A stretch of DNA of 64,000 bases, taken from NCBI RefSeq assembly GCF_036375055.1, contig NZ_DASUSQ010000166.1, positions 1 to 64,000 on the forward strand, given 5' to 3'. Positions 42,289-49,936 of the stretch are shown piece by piece (position 1 is the stretch's first letter; every line of letters begins with the position of its first letter). The translations under genes and the position numbers were made by a program. Origin of the DNA: Umezawaea sp036375055 (GTDB lineage Bacteria; Actinomycetota; Actinomycetes; Mycobacteriales; Pseudonocardiaceae). The notes under the pieces are model-generated. The model saw nothing but the letters and a program-made list of their open reading frames with translations. It ran no database searches and was not told where the DNA came from.

Positions 42289-43452
42289 TCAGCAGCGGCC
42301 GAGGTCCTCCCACTGGGCGGTCGGGCCGGGCTCGGAACCCTGGGTCCACCAGCGGGCGCGCCACAGCCGCTGGTTGTGCGTGACCCGCGCGTTCTCCAGG
42401 TAGACGCTCTCCCAGCGCCACGCGGACACCCCCGCGCAGCCGACCGGGGTGCCGGGCGTGGTCGTGGTGGTGGTGGTGGTCGTCGTGGTCGTCGTCGTGG
42501 GCGGCGTGCCACCGCACTCACCCACGAGGTCGTCGACGAACCGCACGCCGCTCGACCGGTAGTTCGCCGCGTTCGCGACGGCCGCGGCGGGCGTGAGCAC
42601 CTGGTTCTTCGCGTAGTAGACCCAGTCGGCCTGCTCCAGGTACGTGGCCAGGCCGCCGCTGTGCGCCGCGAGGTCGATGAACCACTGGTTGAAGTTCAGC
42701 GACATCGCCTGCCGCGGGTACACGTCGAACGGACCGCTGCGGTCGTGGTCCGCGACCAGCGCGCCGTCGACGTAGTACCTGATGTGCCCGTCGGCGACGG
42801 TCGCGACGACGTCGTGCCAACCGTCCGCACTGGACCGCTGACTGCTGCTCTTGTTCTTCGACGCCCACGGTTCGAGCTGGTAGGTGTGCCAGCTCGTCTG
42901 GTAGTTGATGGGGCCGGTCTCGCCCCAGCCGCCGTTGGGCAGGTACTCGGAGAAGTCCAGCTCGCTGTACAGCGGGTCGTTGTCGTGGCGCAGCGGGCTG
43001 ATCGTGAAGAACGTCTGGTTCACGTGGTCGCCGTCCGGGCCGCTCGCGGGAGCGTCGGAGAACCGGATGCGGCTCGCGTAGGTGCCTTCGAGGAACCGCC
43101 GCTCCCCCTGGAGGATCTCGGTGTGCTCGGTGCCCGCGGCGGTGCCGTCGGTCGACGACGCCATCTGGAGCACCTTGTCACCGTTCACCGTGGGGAACGT
43201 GACGTTCTCCGGCGCCCACGTCGCACCCGGCACGCCGGGACCGCCCGCGTTCGAGCGGACCTGCCAGCCGTGCCGACCCAACGCGCCGTCGGTGTGCGAG
43301 GAGTAGTCGAAGTCGTCGAACAGGACACCGCAGGCCGCGGCCGGAGCCGGGGCCGCCGCGCTGCTCGCACCCCCGGCGGTGATCAGGGAACCGACCACGG
43401 CGGCGGCGGCCAGTGCCGCTCCCGCGACCCGGCCCCTCGTCGCGCGCCCCAT
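42289..43452 (-). CDS. Secreted GH16-type glycoside hydrolase with CBM5/12
   Basis: A 387-residue exoenzyme. A signal peptide (about 1-33) leads to a GH16 jelly-roll domain (about 40-315) with catalytic ELDFSE (E164, D166, E169), matching ExDxxE. A linker of 14 consecutive Thr (minus strand 42457-42498) leads to a C-terminal CBM5/12 domain with VTHNQRLWRARWWTQGSEPG, which binds chitin or cellulose. GH16 enzymes cleave beta-1,3/1,4-glucans or related galactans. A chitin-type CBM may mean fungal-wall glucan. Its ATG overlaps the upstream stop by one base (TGATG), so it is coupled to its paralogue at 43452-44597. Confidence 0.9.
   Translation of the reverse strand: MGRATRGRVAGAALAAAAVVGSLITAGGASSAAAPAPAAACGVLFDDFDYSSHTDGALGRHGWQVRSNAGGPGVPGATWAPENVTFPTVNGDKVLQMASSTDGTAAGTEHTEILQGERRFLEGTYASRIRFSDAPASGPDGDHVNQTFFTISPLRHDNDPLYSELDFSEYLPNGGWGETGPINYQTSWHTYQLEPWASKNKSSSQRSSADGWHDVVATVADGHIRYYVDGALVADHDRSGPFDVYPRQAMSLNFNQWFIDLAAHSGGLATYLEQADWVYYAKNQVLTPAAAVANAANYRSSGVRFVDDLVGECGGTPPTTTTTTTTTTTTTTPGTPVGCAGVSAWRWESVYLENARVTHNQRLWRARWWTQGSEPGPTAQWEDLGRC
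42457..42498 (-). repeat. Poly-Thr coding microsatellite
   Basis: Fourteen successive ACG/ACC Thr codons encode the linker between the GH16 domain and CBM. Triplet repeats of this kind can change length by slippage without a frameshift. Confidence 0.85.
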
Positions 43453-44597
43453 CAGGCACGCTGCCAGAGGGCGGGGGTGGCCGAGGGCTCCCACGACACG
43501 ATGGAGGTGTGCTGCTGGAGGCAGCGGTAGGTCGCGCCGCCGTAGGTGACCTGCGCGCCGACCGGGTAGAAGGTGTTCGGTGCCCACGTGCCGCTCGCGG
43601 GCGGCTGCTGCGTGGTCGTCGTCGGTGGCGGCGGGGTGGTCGTGCAGCTTCCCGAGCCGATGTCGTCCTTGAACCGCACGCCGCTCGACCGGAACGCCGC
43701 GGCGTTCGCGACGGCCGCGGACGGCGAGAGCACCTGGTCCTTGGCGTAGTACACCCAGTCGACCTGCTGGAGGTAGGTGGCCGTGCCGCCGCTGTGGCCC
43801 GCGGTGTCGATGAACCACTGGTTGAAGTTCAGCGACATCGCCTGCCGCGGGTACACGTCGAACGGACCGCTGCGGTCGTGGTCCGCGACCAGCGCGCCGT
43901 CGATGTAGTACTTGACGTGCCCGGCCGACACCGTGGACACGACCGTGTGCCAGCCGTTGATGCTGCGCCGCTGGCTGCTGCTCTTGTTCTCCGCGTACCA
44001 GGGGTCGGGCGTGTAGGTGTGCCAGCTGGTCTGGAAGTTGACCGGCCCGGTCTCACCCCACCCGCCGTTGGGCAGGTACTCGGAGAAGTCCAGCTCGCTG
44101 TAGATCGGGTCGTTGTTGTAGCGCAGCGGGCTGATGGTGAAGAACGTCTGGTTCACGTGGTCGCCGTCGGGTCCGCTGGACGGCGCGTCGGAGAACCGGA
44201 TGCGGCTCGCGTAGGTGCCTTCGAGGAACCGCCGGTTGCCCTGGAAGATCTCGGTCTGCGTGGTGCCCGCGCCGGTCCCGTTGGTGGAGGACGCGAGTTG
44301 CAGCACCTTGTCGCCGTCGGAGGTCGGGAACGTGATGCCCTCCGGCGCCCAGCGGGCCCCCGGCACGCCGGGACCGCCCGCGTTGGACCGGACCTGCCAG
44401 CCGTGCGAGCCGAGCGCGCCGTCGGTGTGCGACGCGTAGGAGAAGTCGTCGAACAGGGCGCCGCACGCCGCGGCGGCCACGTCACGGGTCTCCACGGGGG
44501 CGCCGGACGCGGTGGAGACACCCACCGCGACCATCGACAGTGCTGACACGGCCGCTGCTGCGGCCGTGGTGAAACGAGTTCTGCTGGATCGCGTCAT
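43452..44597 (-). CDS. Secreted GH16-type glycoside hydrolase with CBM5/12, paralogue
   Basis: A 381-residue paralogue of the downstream enzyme, with nearly the same catalytic domain (YSELDFSEYLPNGGWGETGP; E168, D170, E173), a PPPPTTTTQQPP linker and a C-terminal CBM5/12 (FYPVGAQVTYGGATYRCLQQHTS). The signal peptide is 1 to about 32. The two genes are a tandem duplication in one operon, joined by TGATG. The upstream region has three ACCA-type palindromes and a TTGACT-N17-CACTTT promoter-like pair, so regulation by the divergent GntR protein is likely. Confidence 0.9.
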   Translation of the reverse strand: MTRSSRTRFTTAAAAAVSALSMVAVGVSTASGAPVETRDVAAAACGALFDDFSYASHTDGALGSHGWQVRSNAGGPGVPGARWAPEGITFPTSDGDKVLQLASSTNGTGAGTTQTEIFQGNRRFLEGTYASRIRFSDAPSSGPDGDHVNQTFFTISPLRYNNDPIYSELDFSEYLPNGGWGETGPVNFQTSWHTYTPDPWYAENKSSSQRRSINGWHTVVSTVSAGHVKYYIDGALVADHDRSGPFDVYPRQAMSLNFNQWFIDTAGHSGGTATYLQQVDWVYYAKDQVLSPSAAVANAAAFRSSGVRFKDDIGSGSCTTTPPPPTTTTQQPPASGTWAPNTFYPVGAQVTYGGATYRCLQQHTSIVSWEPSATPALWQRA

Positions 44598-44661
44598 GAG
44601 CGTCCGCTCTCTCGGTGGGGACGGGGGAGGACCGCGGCGACCGGTGACCTGTTGCAGTTTT

Positions 44662-44793
44662 ACCAGTGGTCCAGCAACAGGTCCCCCACGAGCAAAGTGG
44701 TCTACCTCACAGGTAAAGTCAAGAGGTCTAGACCGATAATCTGCCAGGGCTTCCGAGGTTTCGATCACCACCCAAGAGGTAAGACCACTGGTC
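44662..44793. promoter_or_regulatory. Divergent control region: three GntR-type palindromes and a GH16 promoter
   Basis: Three sites are seen: ACCAGTGGT (44662-44670), GGTCTAGACC (44725-44734) and GACCACTGGTC (44783-44793). The second is identical to the core of the DasR dre site; the third is next to the decamer GGTAAGACCA (44778-44787), also present at 63456. On the minus strand TTGACT (44717-44722) and CACTTT (44694-44699) are 17 bases apart and would drive the GH16 pair. Palindromes are clear; assignment to the adjacent regulator is inference. Confidence 0.65.
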
Positions 44794-44862
44794 ACTTTCC
44801 GACGGGCTGTTCGGGGTCACCAGTTGCTACGATGCGGAGGGCGCAACGGGAGGGAGCCAGCG

Positions 44863-45573
44863 GTGCGGCGAACAGAGGTGCGGGAGCGTCTGCGCGAACT
44901 CATCCAGCAGCGGCGGCCGGGCGAGGTCATGCCGTCCGAACGCGCGCTGAGCGAGGAGTTCGGCGTCTCCAGGCCGACGCTGCGCGCCGCCATGGACGAC
45001 CTCGCCAGGGACGGCCTGCTGGTCCGCGAGCACGGCCGCGGCACCTTCACCGGCACCAGGAAGATCAGCCAGGAGCTCACCCCGACCACGCCGGGCGACT
45101 TCACCGTCCCCCCGGCCGAGGGCACCTGGTTCAGCAAGGTCGTGGAGTTCCGCGTCGAACCGGCGGGCGCCCGCCTCGGCCAACGCCTCGAAGTCTCCCC
45201 CAGCCACGAACTCCTCGCCGTCACCAGGGTGCGGATCGTGGAGAACGCCCCGATGGCCATCGAGCGCATCCTGCTCCCGCACGACCTGGTGCCCGGCATC
45301 AGCCCGGAGGACTTCGAGTCGGGCTCGCTCTACGAGCTGCTCAGGATGCGCTACGAGATCGTCGCCACGACGGCGCTCCAGATCACCGAGCCGACGGTCA
45401 CCGACCCGGACGAGGCGACCCTCCTCGGCGTGCCCCGGTACGCCCCCGCGCTGCTGTTCGAACGCACGACCAGGGACGCGGGCGAGCGCGTCTTCGAGTA
45501 CACCAGGTCGATCTACCGCGGCGACCGCTACCGCATCACGTCCCACCTGCGCTTCGACCGCACGTCGGGCTGA
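44863..45573 (+). CDS. GntR-family regulator with UTRA domain (HutC/DasR-like)
   Basis: A 236-residue regulator. The winged HTH is at residues about 3-68 (MPSERALSEEFGVSRPTLRAAMDDLARDGLLVREHGRGTF), and the UTRA effector domain at about 85-230 (FRVEPAGARL, AIERILLPHDLVPG, YEYTRSIYRGDRYR-like ending). UTRA proteins bind sugar phosphates or similar effectors. The GTG at 44863 has GGGAGGGA seven bases upstream. It is divergent from the GH16 operon and is the best candidate to bind the GACCA-n-TGGT palindromes between them. The 3' end overlaps the convergent oxidoreductase gene by 46 bases. Confidence 0.9.
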   Translation: MRRTEVRERLRELIQQRRPGEVMPSERALSEEFGVSRPTLRAAMDDLARDGLLVREHGRGTFTGTRKISQELTPTTPGDFTVPPAEGTWFSKVVEFRVEPAGARLGQRLEVSPSHELLAVTRVRIVENAPMAIERILLPHDLVPGISPEDFESGSLYELLRMRYEIVATTALQITEPTVTDPDEATLLGVPRYAPALLFERTTRDAGERVFEYTRSIYRGDRYRITSHLRFDRTSG

Positions 45574-47423
45574 CCGACCAGCGCGCCCTCCGGCGTGATG
45601 ACGCCGTCGTAGAGCCGCACCACCACGGAGACCGCCACGTCCCGGCCGGGGCGGACGAGCCTGGGTCTGTCCCAGCACAGCGCCGAGCCGACGCCGCGGT
45701 ACTGGGAGACGCGCACGAACCACGGGTCGCGCGGGCCGGACAGGACCGCCGTCCACGGGGCCACGGGGTCGGCGACCACGACGGCCAGCCAGTCCGCGAC
45801 GACGCCGTTCAGGTCGTCGCCGCCGCACCCGTCGGGGGTGACGACCCGCACGAGCGCCGGGTCGACGTCGGGCAGCCGCCAGAACCAGCCGCCGTAGCCC
45901 GCTCCCGACCGCCCCAGGCTGCCGGGGCTGTTCAGCACCACCTCGGCGTCGGCGGACAGGACGCTGGTCCACGCCAGCTCCCACCCGCCCGCCACGACCC
46001 GCCTGCGGATCTCGCGGCGTTCGCGGAGCAGGACCGCGCCGAACGAGTCGCACCACTCGACCGTGCCGTCCTCGGCCTGGCGGACCTGCCCGAGCTCACC
46101 CTCGACGTACCCGCGGCCCCGCCGGTAGCTCCGACCGCCCCACAGGTTCACGCCGTCGACGTCGGGCAGCGCCATCCCCATCCCGCGGTGCCACGGGTGG
46201 TCCTCCGGGTGCTCGCCGGTGACGACCGTGCCGCCCAGGGTGCGGACCGGGTGCAGCGCGGGCCTGGACACCACCCCCGCAGGCACGACGGCCTCGCGCC
46301 CGTACCGCGCCGCGCGACCGAGCACGGACCACGGGACACCCAGTTCGGCGAACGTCCGGAGCTCGTCGGCCGAACGGACCACCGCGTCGTCGATCCCCTT
46401 CACCACCACCCGATTCCCCTTCCGCCGCAACCACTTCGGATTGATGGGCACCGGTTCCGCCGCCGTGCGGACGGCCTCCAGCACGTTCATGAAACCACCG
46501 CACGCCGCCAGGGGCGACTGGAGCGGCACCGAGCCGTTCTCCAGGTGGGCCACCAGGTTCTCCAGCGGGGAGACGTGGTCGAACACCTCGTCGACGCCGT
46601 CGACCACCAACCGGTCGCGCGTGTAGTGCAGTTCGGCGCGGTGGCGGCTGCCGTGGACGACCAGCACGGGCTCCCGCTCGACCTCCGCGCACAGCGTCAC
46701 CGCGACGACCACGGTGGTGCCGCGACCGGTCCGCAGCCGCAGGCAGGACGTGTCGTCGGCCTCGATGTCGCGCGTCCGCAGCAGCTCCAGCTCGATCGAG
46801 GAGACGGTGTCGCTGCCGTCCACGGCCAGCGCGGTCGCGATGGCGTGCGCGTAGGGGTTGGTGAGCGCGCCGTCCACCACGGGCTGGCCGTCGAGCGTCC
46901 GCCGTCCGGCCCACGGCGCGCGGGAGTAGTAGGCGTCGTCGCGCGACCAGGCCCCGTGCACCCCGATCCCCGTGACGTCACCGAGTTCGCCGCGCCGCAC
47001 CAGGTCCGCGAGTCGCCGCACCGCACCGGAACCGAGGCTCTGGAAGCCGACCTGGCACGCCACGCCGGAGGTGAGGGCGACGAGTTCGCGCCACTGCCGC
47101 AGGCTCGGCGTGGGCGGCTTCTCCACCAGCAGGTGCGCGCCGGAGGCCACGACGTGCCGCGCGAGGGGCAGGTGCGTGTGCATCGGGGTGGACACGACAC
47201 CGATGTCCGGACCGGTGTCCGCGAGCAGCCGCGGCAGGTCGGGGCTCACCGGGCGCCCGCCGACCAGTCGCAGCCCCTCGGGGTCCAGCGGGACGACCTC
47301 GCAGACCCCCGCCAGCACGACCTTCCCCGCGGCCTCCAGCGCGACGATCTCCCGCAGGTAGCCGCGCCCGTACCCGGCGGCTCCGACGAGGACGACGGCC
47401 GGTGGCCCGCCGAGCCGTCCCAT
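45528..47423 (-). CDS. Gfo/Idh/MocA oxidoreductase fused to a PmoA-like (DUF6807) domain
   Basis: A 631-residue fusion. The N-terminal half has the Gfo/Idh Rossmann motif VGAAGYGRGYLREI, STPMHTHLPLARH and the EKPP segment with the conserved Lys. The second half (about 375-625) has LGGTVVTGEHPEDHPWHRGMGMA and DGVNLWGG, typical of PmoA/DUF6807 proteins found in carbohydrate loci. It probably oxidises a sugar or sugar-acid derivative from pectin breakdown. The ATG at 47423 has GAGGTGG five bases before it and is preferred to the GTG at 47441. Promoter: TTGACT-N17-TTAGCT. Confidence 0.83.
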   Translation of the reverse strand: MGRLGGPPAVVLVGAAGYGRGYLREIVALEAAGKVVLAGVCEVVPLDPEGLRLVGGRPVSPDLPRLLADTGPDIGVVSTPMHTHLPLARHVVASGAHLLVEKPPTPSLRQWRELVALTSGVACQVGFQSLGSGAVRRLADLVRRGELGDVTGIGVHGAWSRDDAYYSRAPWAGRRTLDGQPVVDGALTNPYAHAIATALAVDGSDTVSSIELELLRTRDIEADDTSCLRLRTGRGTTVVVAVTLCAEVEREPVLVVHGSRHRAELHYTRDRLVVDGVDEVFDHVSPLENLVAHLENGSVPLQSPLAACGGFMNVLEAVRTAAEPVPINPKWLRRKGNRVVVKGIDDAVVRSADELRTFAELGVPWSVLGRAARYGREAVVPAGVVSRPALHPVRTLGGTVVTGEHPEDHPWHRGMGMALPDVDGVNLWGGRSYRRGRGYVEGELGQVRQAEDGTVEWCDSFGAVLLRERREIRRRVVAGGWELAWTSVLSADAEVVLNSPGSLGRSGAGYGGWFWRLPDVDPALVRVVTPDGCGGDDLNGVVADWLAVVVADPVAPWTAVLSGPRDPWFVRVSQYRGVGSALCWDRPRLVRPGRDVAVSVVVRLYDGVITPEGALVGQPDVRSKRRWDVMR

Positions 47424-47453
47424 CGCGCCCACCTCGCTCACCAGGTCACACCC

Positions 47454-47529
47454 AGCTAAGCGTCGATGCGGTGGCCAGTCAAGGGACCAGATGGAAACCG
47501 CTTACCACCTTGCTGTGCAACGCTATCCA
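47454..47529. promoter_or_regulatory. Divergent promoters with an imperfect LacI-type operator
   Basis: On the minus strand TTGACT (47477-47482), 17 bases and TTAGCT (47454-47459) serve the oxidoreductase. On the plus strand TTACCA (47502-47507), 16 bases and TATCCA (47524-47529) could serve the lyase. GGAAACCGCTTACC (47493-47506), a two-mismatch version of GGAAAGCGCTTTCC, overlaps the plus-strand -35 box. Confidence 0.6.
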
Positions 47530-47588
47530 CCCTTGCGATCATGCCTGGTGGAGGTCCATCGTTACCGCCGCCGACACCGGGAGGAACC

Positions 47589-49835
47589 GTGCGACTTCGA
47601 CGCAGTGCCCTGCACGCGGCGGCGCTGACCGCCCTGCTCGTCCTCACCGCTCCGCAGGCCGCCGCCACGACCGGGCGCCACCACGGCGGGTGGGAGCGGC
47701 TCGACCGAGGACTGGTCGCGGCCCGCACGGACCAGGGCGTGCACCTGAGCTGGCGGCTGCTGCGCGAGGAGGTCACGGGCGCGACCGCCACCGGCCTGGC
47801 GGGCCCGGACTTCGCGGTCTACCGGGACGGGCTGCGGATCGCCACCGTCACCGACAGCACCGCCTACCTGGACCCCTCGCCCGGCGAGCGCTACCAGGTC
47901 GCCGCGATCACCCGCGGCCGGGAGGCGGGGCGGAGCGGGGCCGTCACGCCGTGGGCCGCGCCCCACCACGACCTGCCGCTGCGCAGGCCCGCGGACGGCG
48001 TGACCCCGGCGGGCGAGCGGTACACCTACTCCGCCAACGACGTCAGCGTCGGCGACGTGGACGGCGACGGGCGGTACGAGTACGTGGTCAAGTGGGACCC
48101 GTCCAACAGCAAGGACGTCTCGCAGGTCGGCTACACCGGACCGGTCTACCTCGACACCTACCGGTTCGACGGCACGCTGCTGCACCGGATCGACCTCGGC
48201 GTCAACATCCGCGCGGGAGCCCACTACACGCAGTTCCTGGTGCACGACTTCGACGGCGACGGCCGGGCCGAGACGATGGTCAAGACGGCGCCGGGGACGA
48301 AGGTGGTCCGCCCCGACGGCCGGGAGCGGTACATCACGATGCCGCGCGAGGACGTGCTCGCGGGCCACACCCACCAGGACGACCACCGGGTCGACGCCGA
48401 GGGCTACCGCGCGCACCTGGTCGAGGTGTTCCGCGGCTGGGACCGGCACCCCGAGGTCGTGGCCGGGCACTGGCCCGCGACGCTGGAGCAGGCGTTCGGC
48501 ACCGCGCCCCGGTACGCCTACCCGCTGTCGGAGGCGGACGCCACCGCGCTGGTCGACCACTTCCTCGACGTCTACGCGCCCGGTCGCAGCGCCAACAACA
48601 GGCTGCGGAACTTCGCCGGGTTCATCCTGAGCGGGCCCGAGTACCTGACGGTCTTCGACGGCGCGACCGGACGGGAGCTGCGGACCGTCCGGTACCGGCC
48701 CGGTCGGACGGACGACGGGCTGATGTGGGGCGACTACGCGATGAACCGGATCGAGCCGGGCAACCGCGTCGACCGCTTCCTCGCGGGCGTCGCCTACCTC
48801 GACGGGAAGCGGCCGTCGGCCGTGTTCGCCCGCGGCTACTACACCCGGTCGACGGTGGTCGCCTACGACTGGGACGGGCAGCGGCTGCGGGAGCGGTGGT
48901 ACGCCGACAGCGGCTGGGTGCCGATGGCGAACCCGTTCAACGACTCCCCGCACGGCCGGGACGGCACCGACCCGCGCTGGGCCACCCTGACCACCCAGGG
49001 GGCGCACTCGCTCAGCGCGGCCGACGTGGACGGCGACGGCAGGCAGGAGGTCGTCTACGGCGCGGCGACGCTGGACGACGACGGCAGCCTGCTCCACAGC
49101 TCCACCGGCGTGCTGCCGCCCGGCAGCGCCGAACCCGGTGCGCGCAAGCGGTTGGGGCACGGGGACGCCCTGCACGTGACCGACGTGGACCCGCACCGGC
49201 CCGGTCTGGAGGTCTACATGGTGCACGAGGGCGGACCGGTGGCGCCGTACGGGTACGGGCTGCGGGACGCGGCCACCGGGGAGGTGCTCCACGGCCGGTA
49301 CACGGGTGTGGACACCGGGCGGGGCATGATCGGCGACGTCCGGCCGGACGTGCCGGGGCTGGAGACGTGGGCCTCGATGCCGGGCGGGTCCGGTGGGACC
49401 GGGTTGTGGAGTGCGGACGGGCGGCTGCTGGAGGAGCGGTCGCCGGGGACGAACATGAGCATCCGGTGGGCCGGGGACCTGACCACGCAGATCGTGGGCG
49501 GGGCGCTGGAGGTGACGCCCACGGTGGAGGACTGGGTCCGGGGGCCGTTGGTGGTGGCCGAGGGGACCCGGACGAACAACGGGACGAAGGGGACCCCGTC
49601 GTTGGTCGCCGACGTGTTCGGGGACTGGCGGGAGGAGTTGGTGGTGCGGACCGCGGACGGTTCGGCGTTGCGGTTCTACACGAGCACCGAGCCGACCGGG
49701 CACAAGATGTACTCGTTGATGCAGGATCGGCAGTACCGGGTGGAGGTGGCTCGGCAGCAGACCACGTACAACCAGCCGTCGTACCCCGGGTTCTACCTGG
49801 CTTCGGACACGCGGTGGGGGTCGGTTCCGCGGTGA
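47589..49835 (+). CDS. Secreted rhamnogalacturonan lyase (PL11)
   Basis: A 748-residue exoenzyme. A signal peptide (about 1-28) is followed by an N-terminal fibronectin-like strand region and the PL11 eight-bladed propeller. Calcium-binding repeats DVDGDGRYEYVVKW, DFDGDGRAE and DVDGDGRQEVVYG, the core NIRAGAHYTQF, and the C-terminal GDWREELV and SLMQDRQYR are the YesW/YesX signatures. PL11 cleaves the rhamnose-galacturonate backbone of pectin by beta-elimination. An insertion at about 235-310 (AGHTHQDDHRVDAEGYRAHL...) is absent from the paralogue at 49937. GTG at 47589 follows GGGAGGA. Confidence 0.93.
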   Translation: MRLRRSALHAAALTALLVLTAPQAAATTGRHHGGWERLDRGLVAARTDQGVHLSWRLLREEVTGATATGLAGPDFAVYRDGLRIATVTDSTAYLDPSPGERYQVAAITRGREAGRSGAVTPWAAPHHDLPLRRPADGVTPAGERYTYSANDVSVGDVDGDGRYEYVVKWDPSNSKDVSQVGYTGPVYLDTYRFDGTLLHRIDLGVNIRAGAHYTQFLVHDFDGDGRAETMVKTAPGTKVVRPDGRERYITMPREDVLAGHTHQDDHRVDAEGYRAHLVEVFRGWDRHPEVVAGHWPATLEQAFGTAPRYAYPLSEADATALVDHFLDVYAPGRSANNRLRNFAGFILSGPEYLTVFDGATGRELRTVRYRPGRTDDGLMWGDYAMNRIEPGNRVDRFLAGVAYLDGKRPSAVFARGYYTRSTVVAYDWDGQRLRERWYADSGWVPMANPFNDSPHGRDGTDPRWATLTTQGAHSLSAADVDGDGRQEVVYGAATLDDDGSLLHSSTGVLPPGSAEPGARKRLGHGDALHVTDVDPHRPGLEVYMVHEGGPVAPYGYGLRDAATGEVLHGRYTGVDTGRGMIGDVRPDVPGLETWASMPGGSGGTGLWSADGRLLEERSPGTNMSIRWAGDLTTQIVGGALEVTPTVEDWVRGPLVVAEGTRTNNGTKGTPSLVADVFGDWREELVVRTADGSALRFYTSTEPTGHKMYSLMQDRQYRVEVARQQTTYNQPSYPGFYLASDTRWGSVPR

Positions 49836-49883
49836 GGGGTTCCTCGGTTCCGGCGTGGTGTGGCCGATCCGACCGGGTGAACC

Positions 49884-49933
49884 CCACGAGCACGAGGGCC
49901 GCCACCCCGTGCCGGCGGCCCTCGTGCTCGTGG
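49884..49933. terminator. Bidirectional terminator between the two PL11 genes
   Basis: A perfect 20-base stem (49884-49903 with 49914-49933, starting CCACGAGCACGAGG) and a 10-base loop lie between two convergent genes. There is no T tract on either side. Confidence 0.88.
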
Positions 49934-49936
49934 CTC

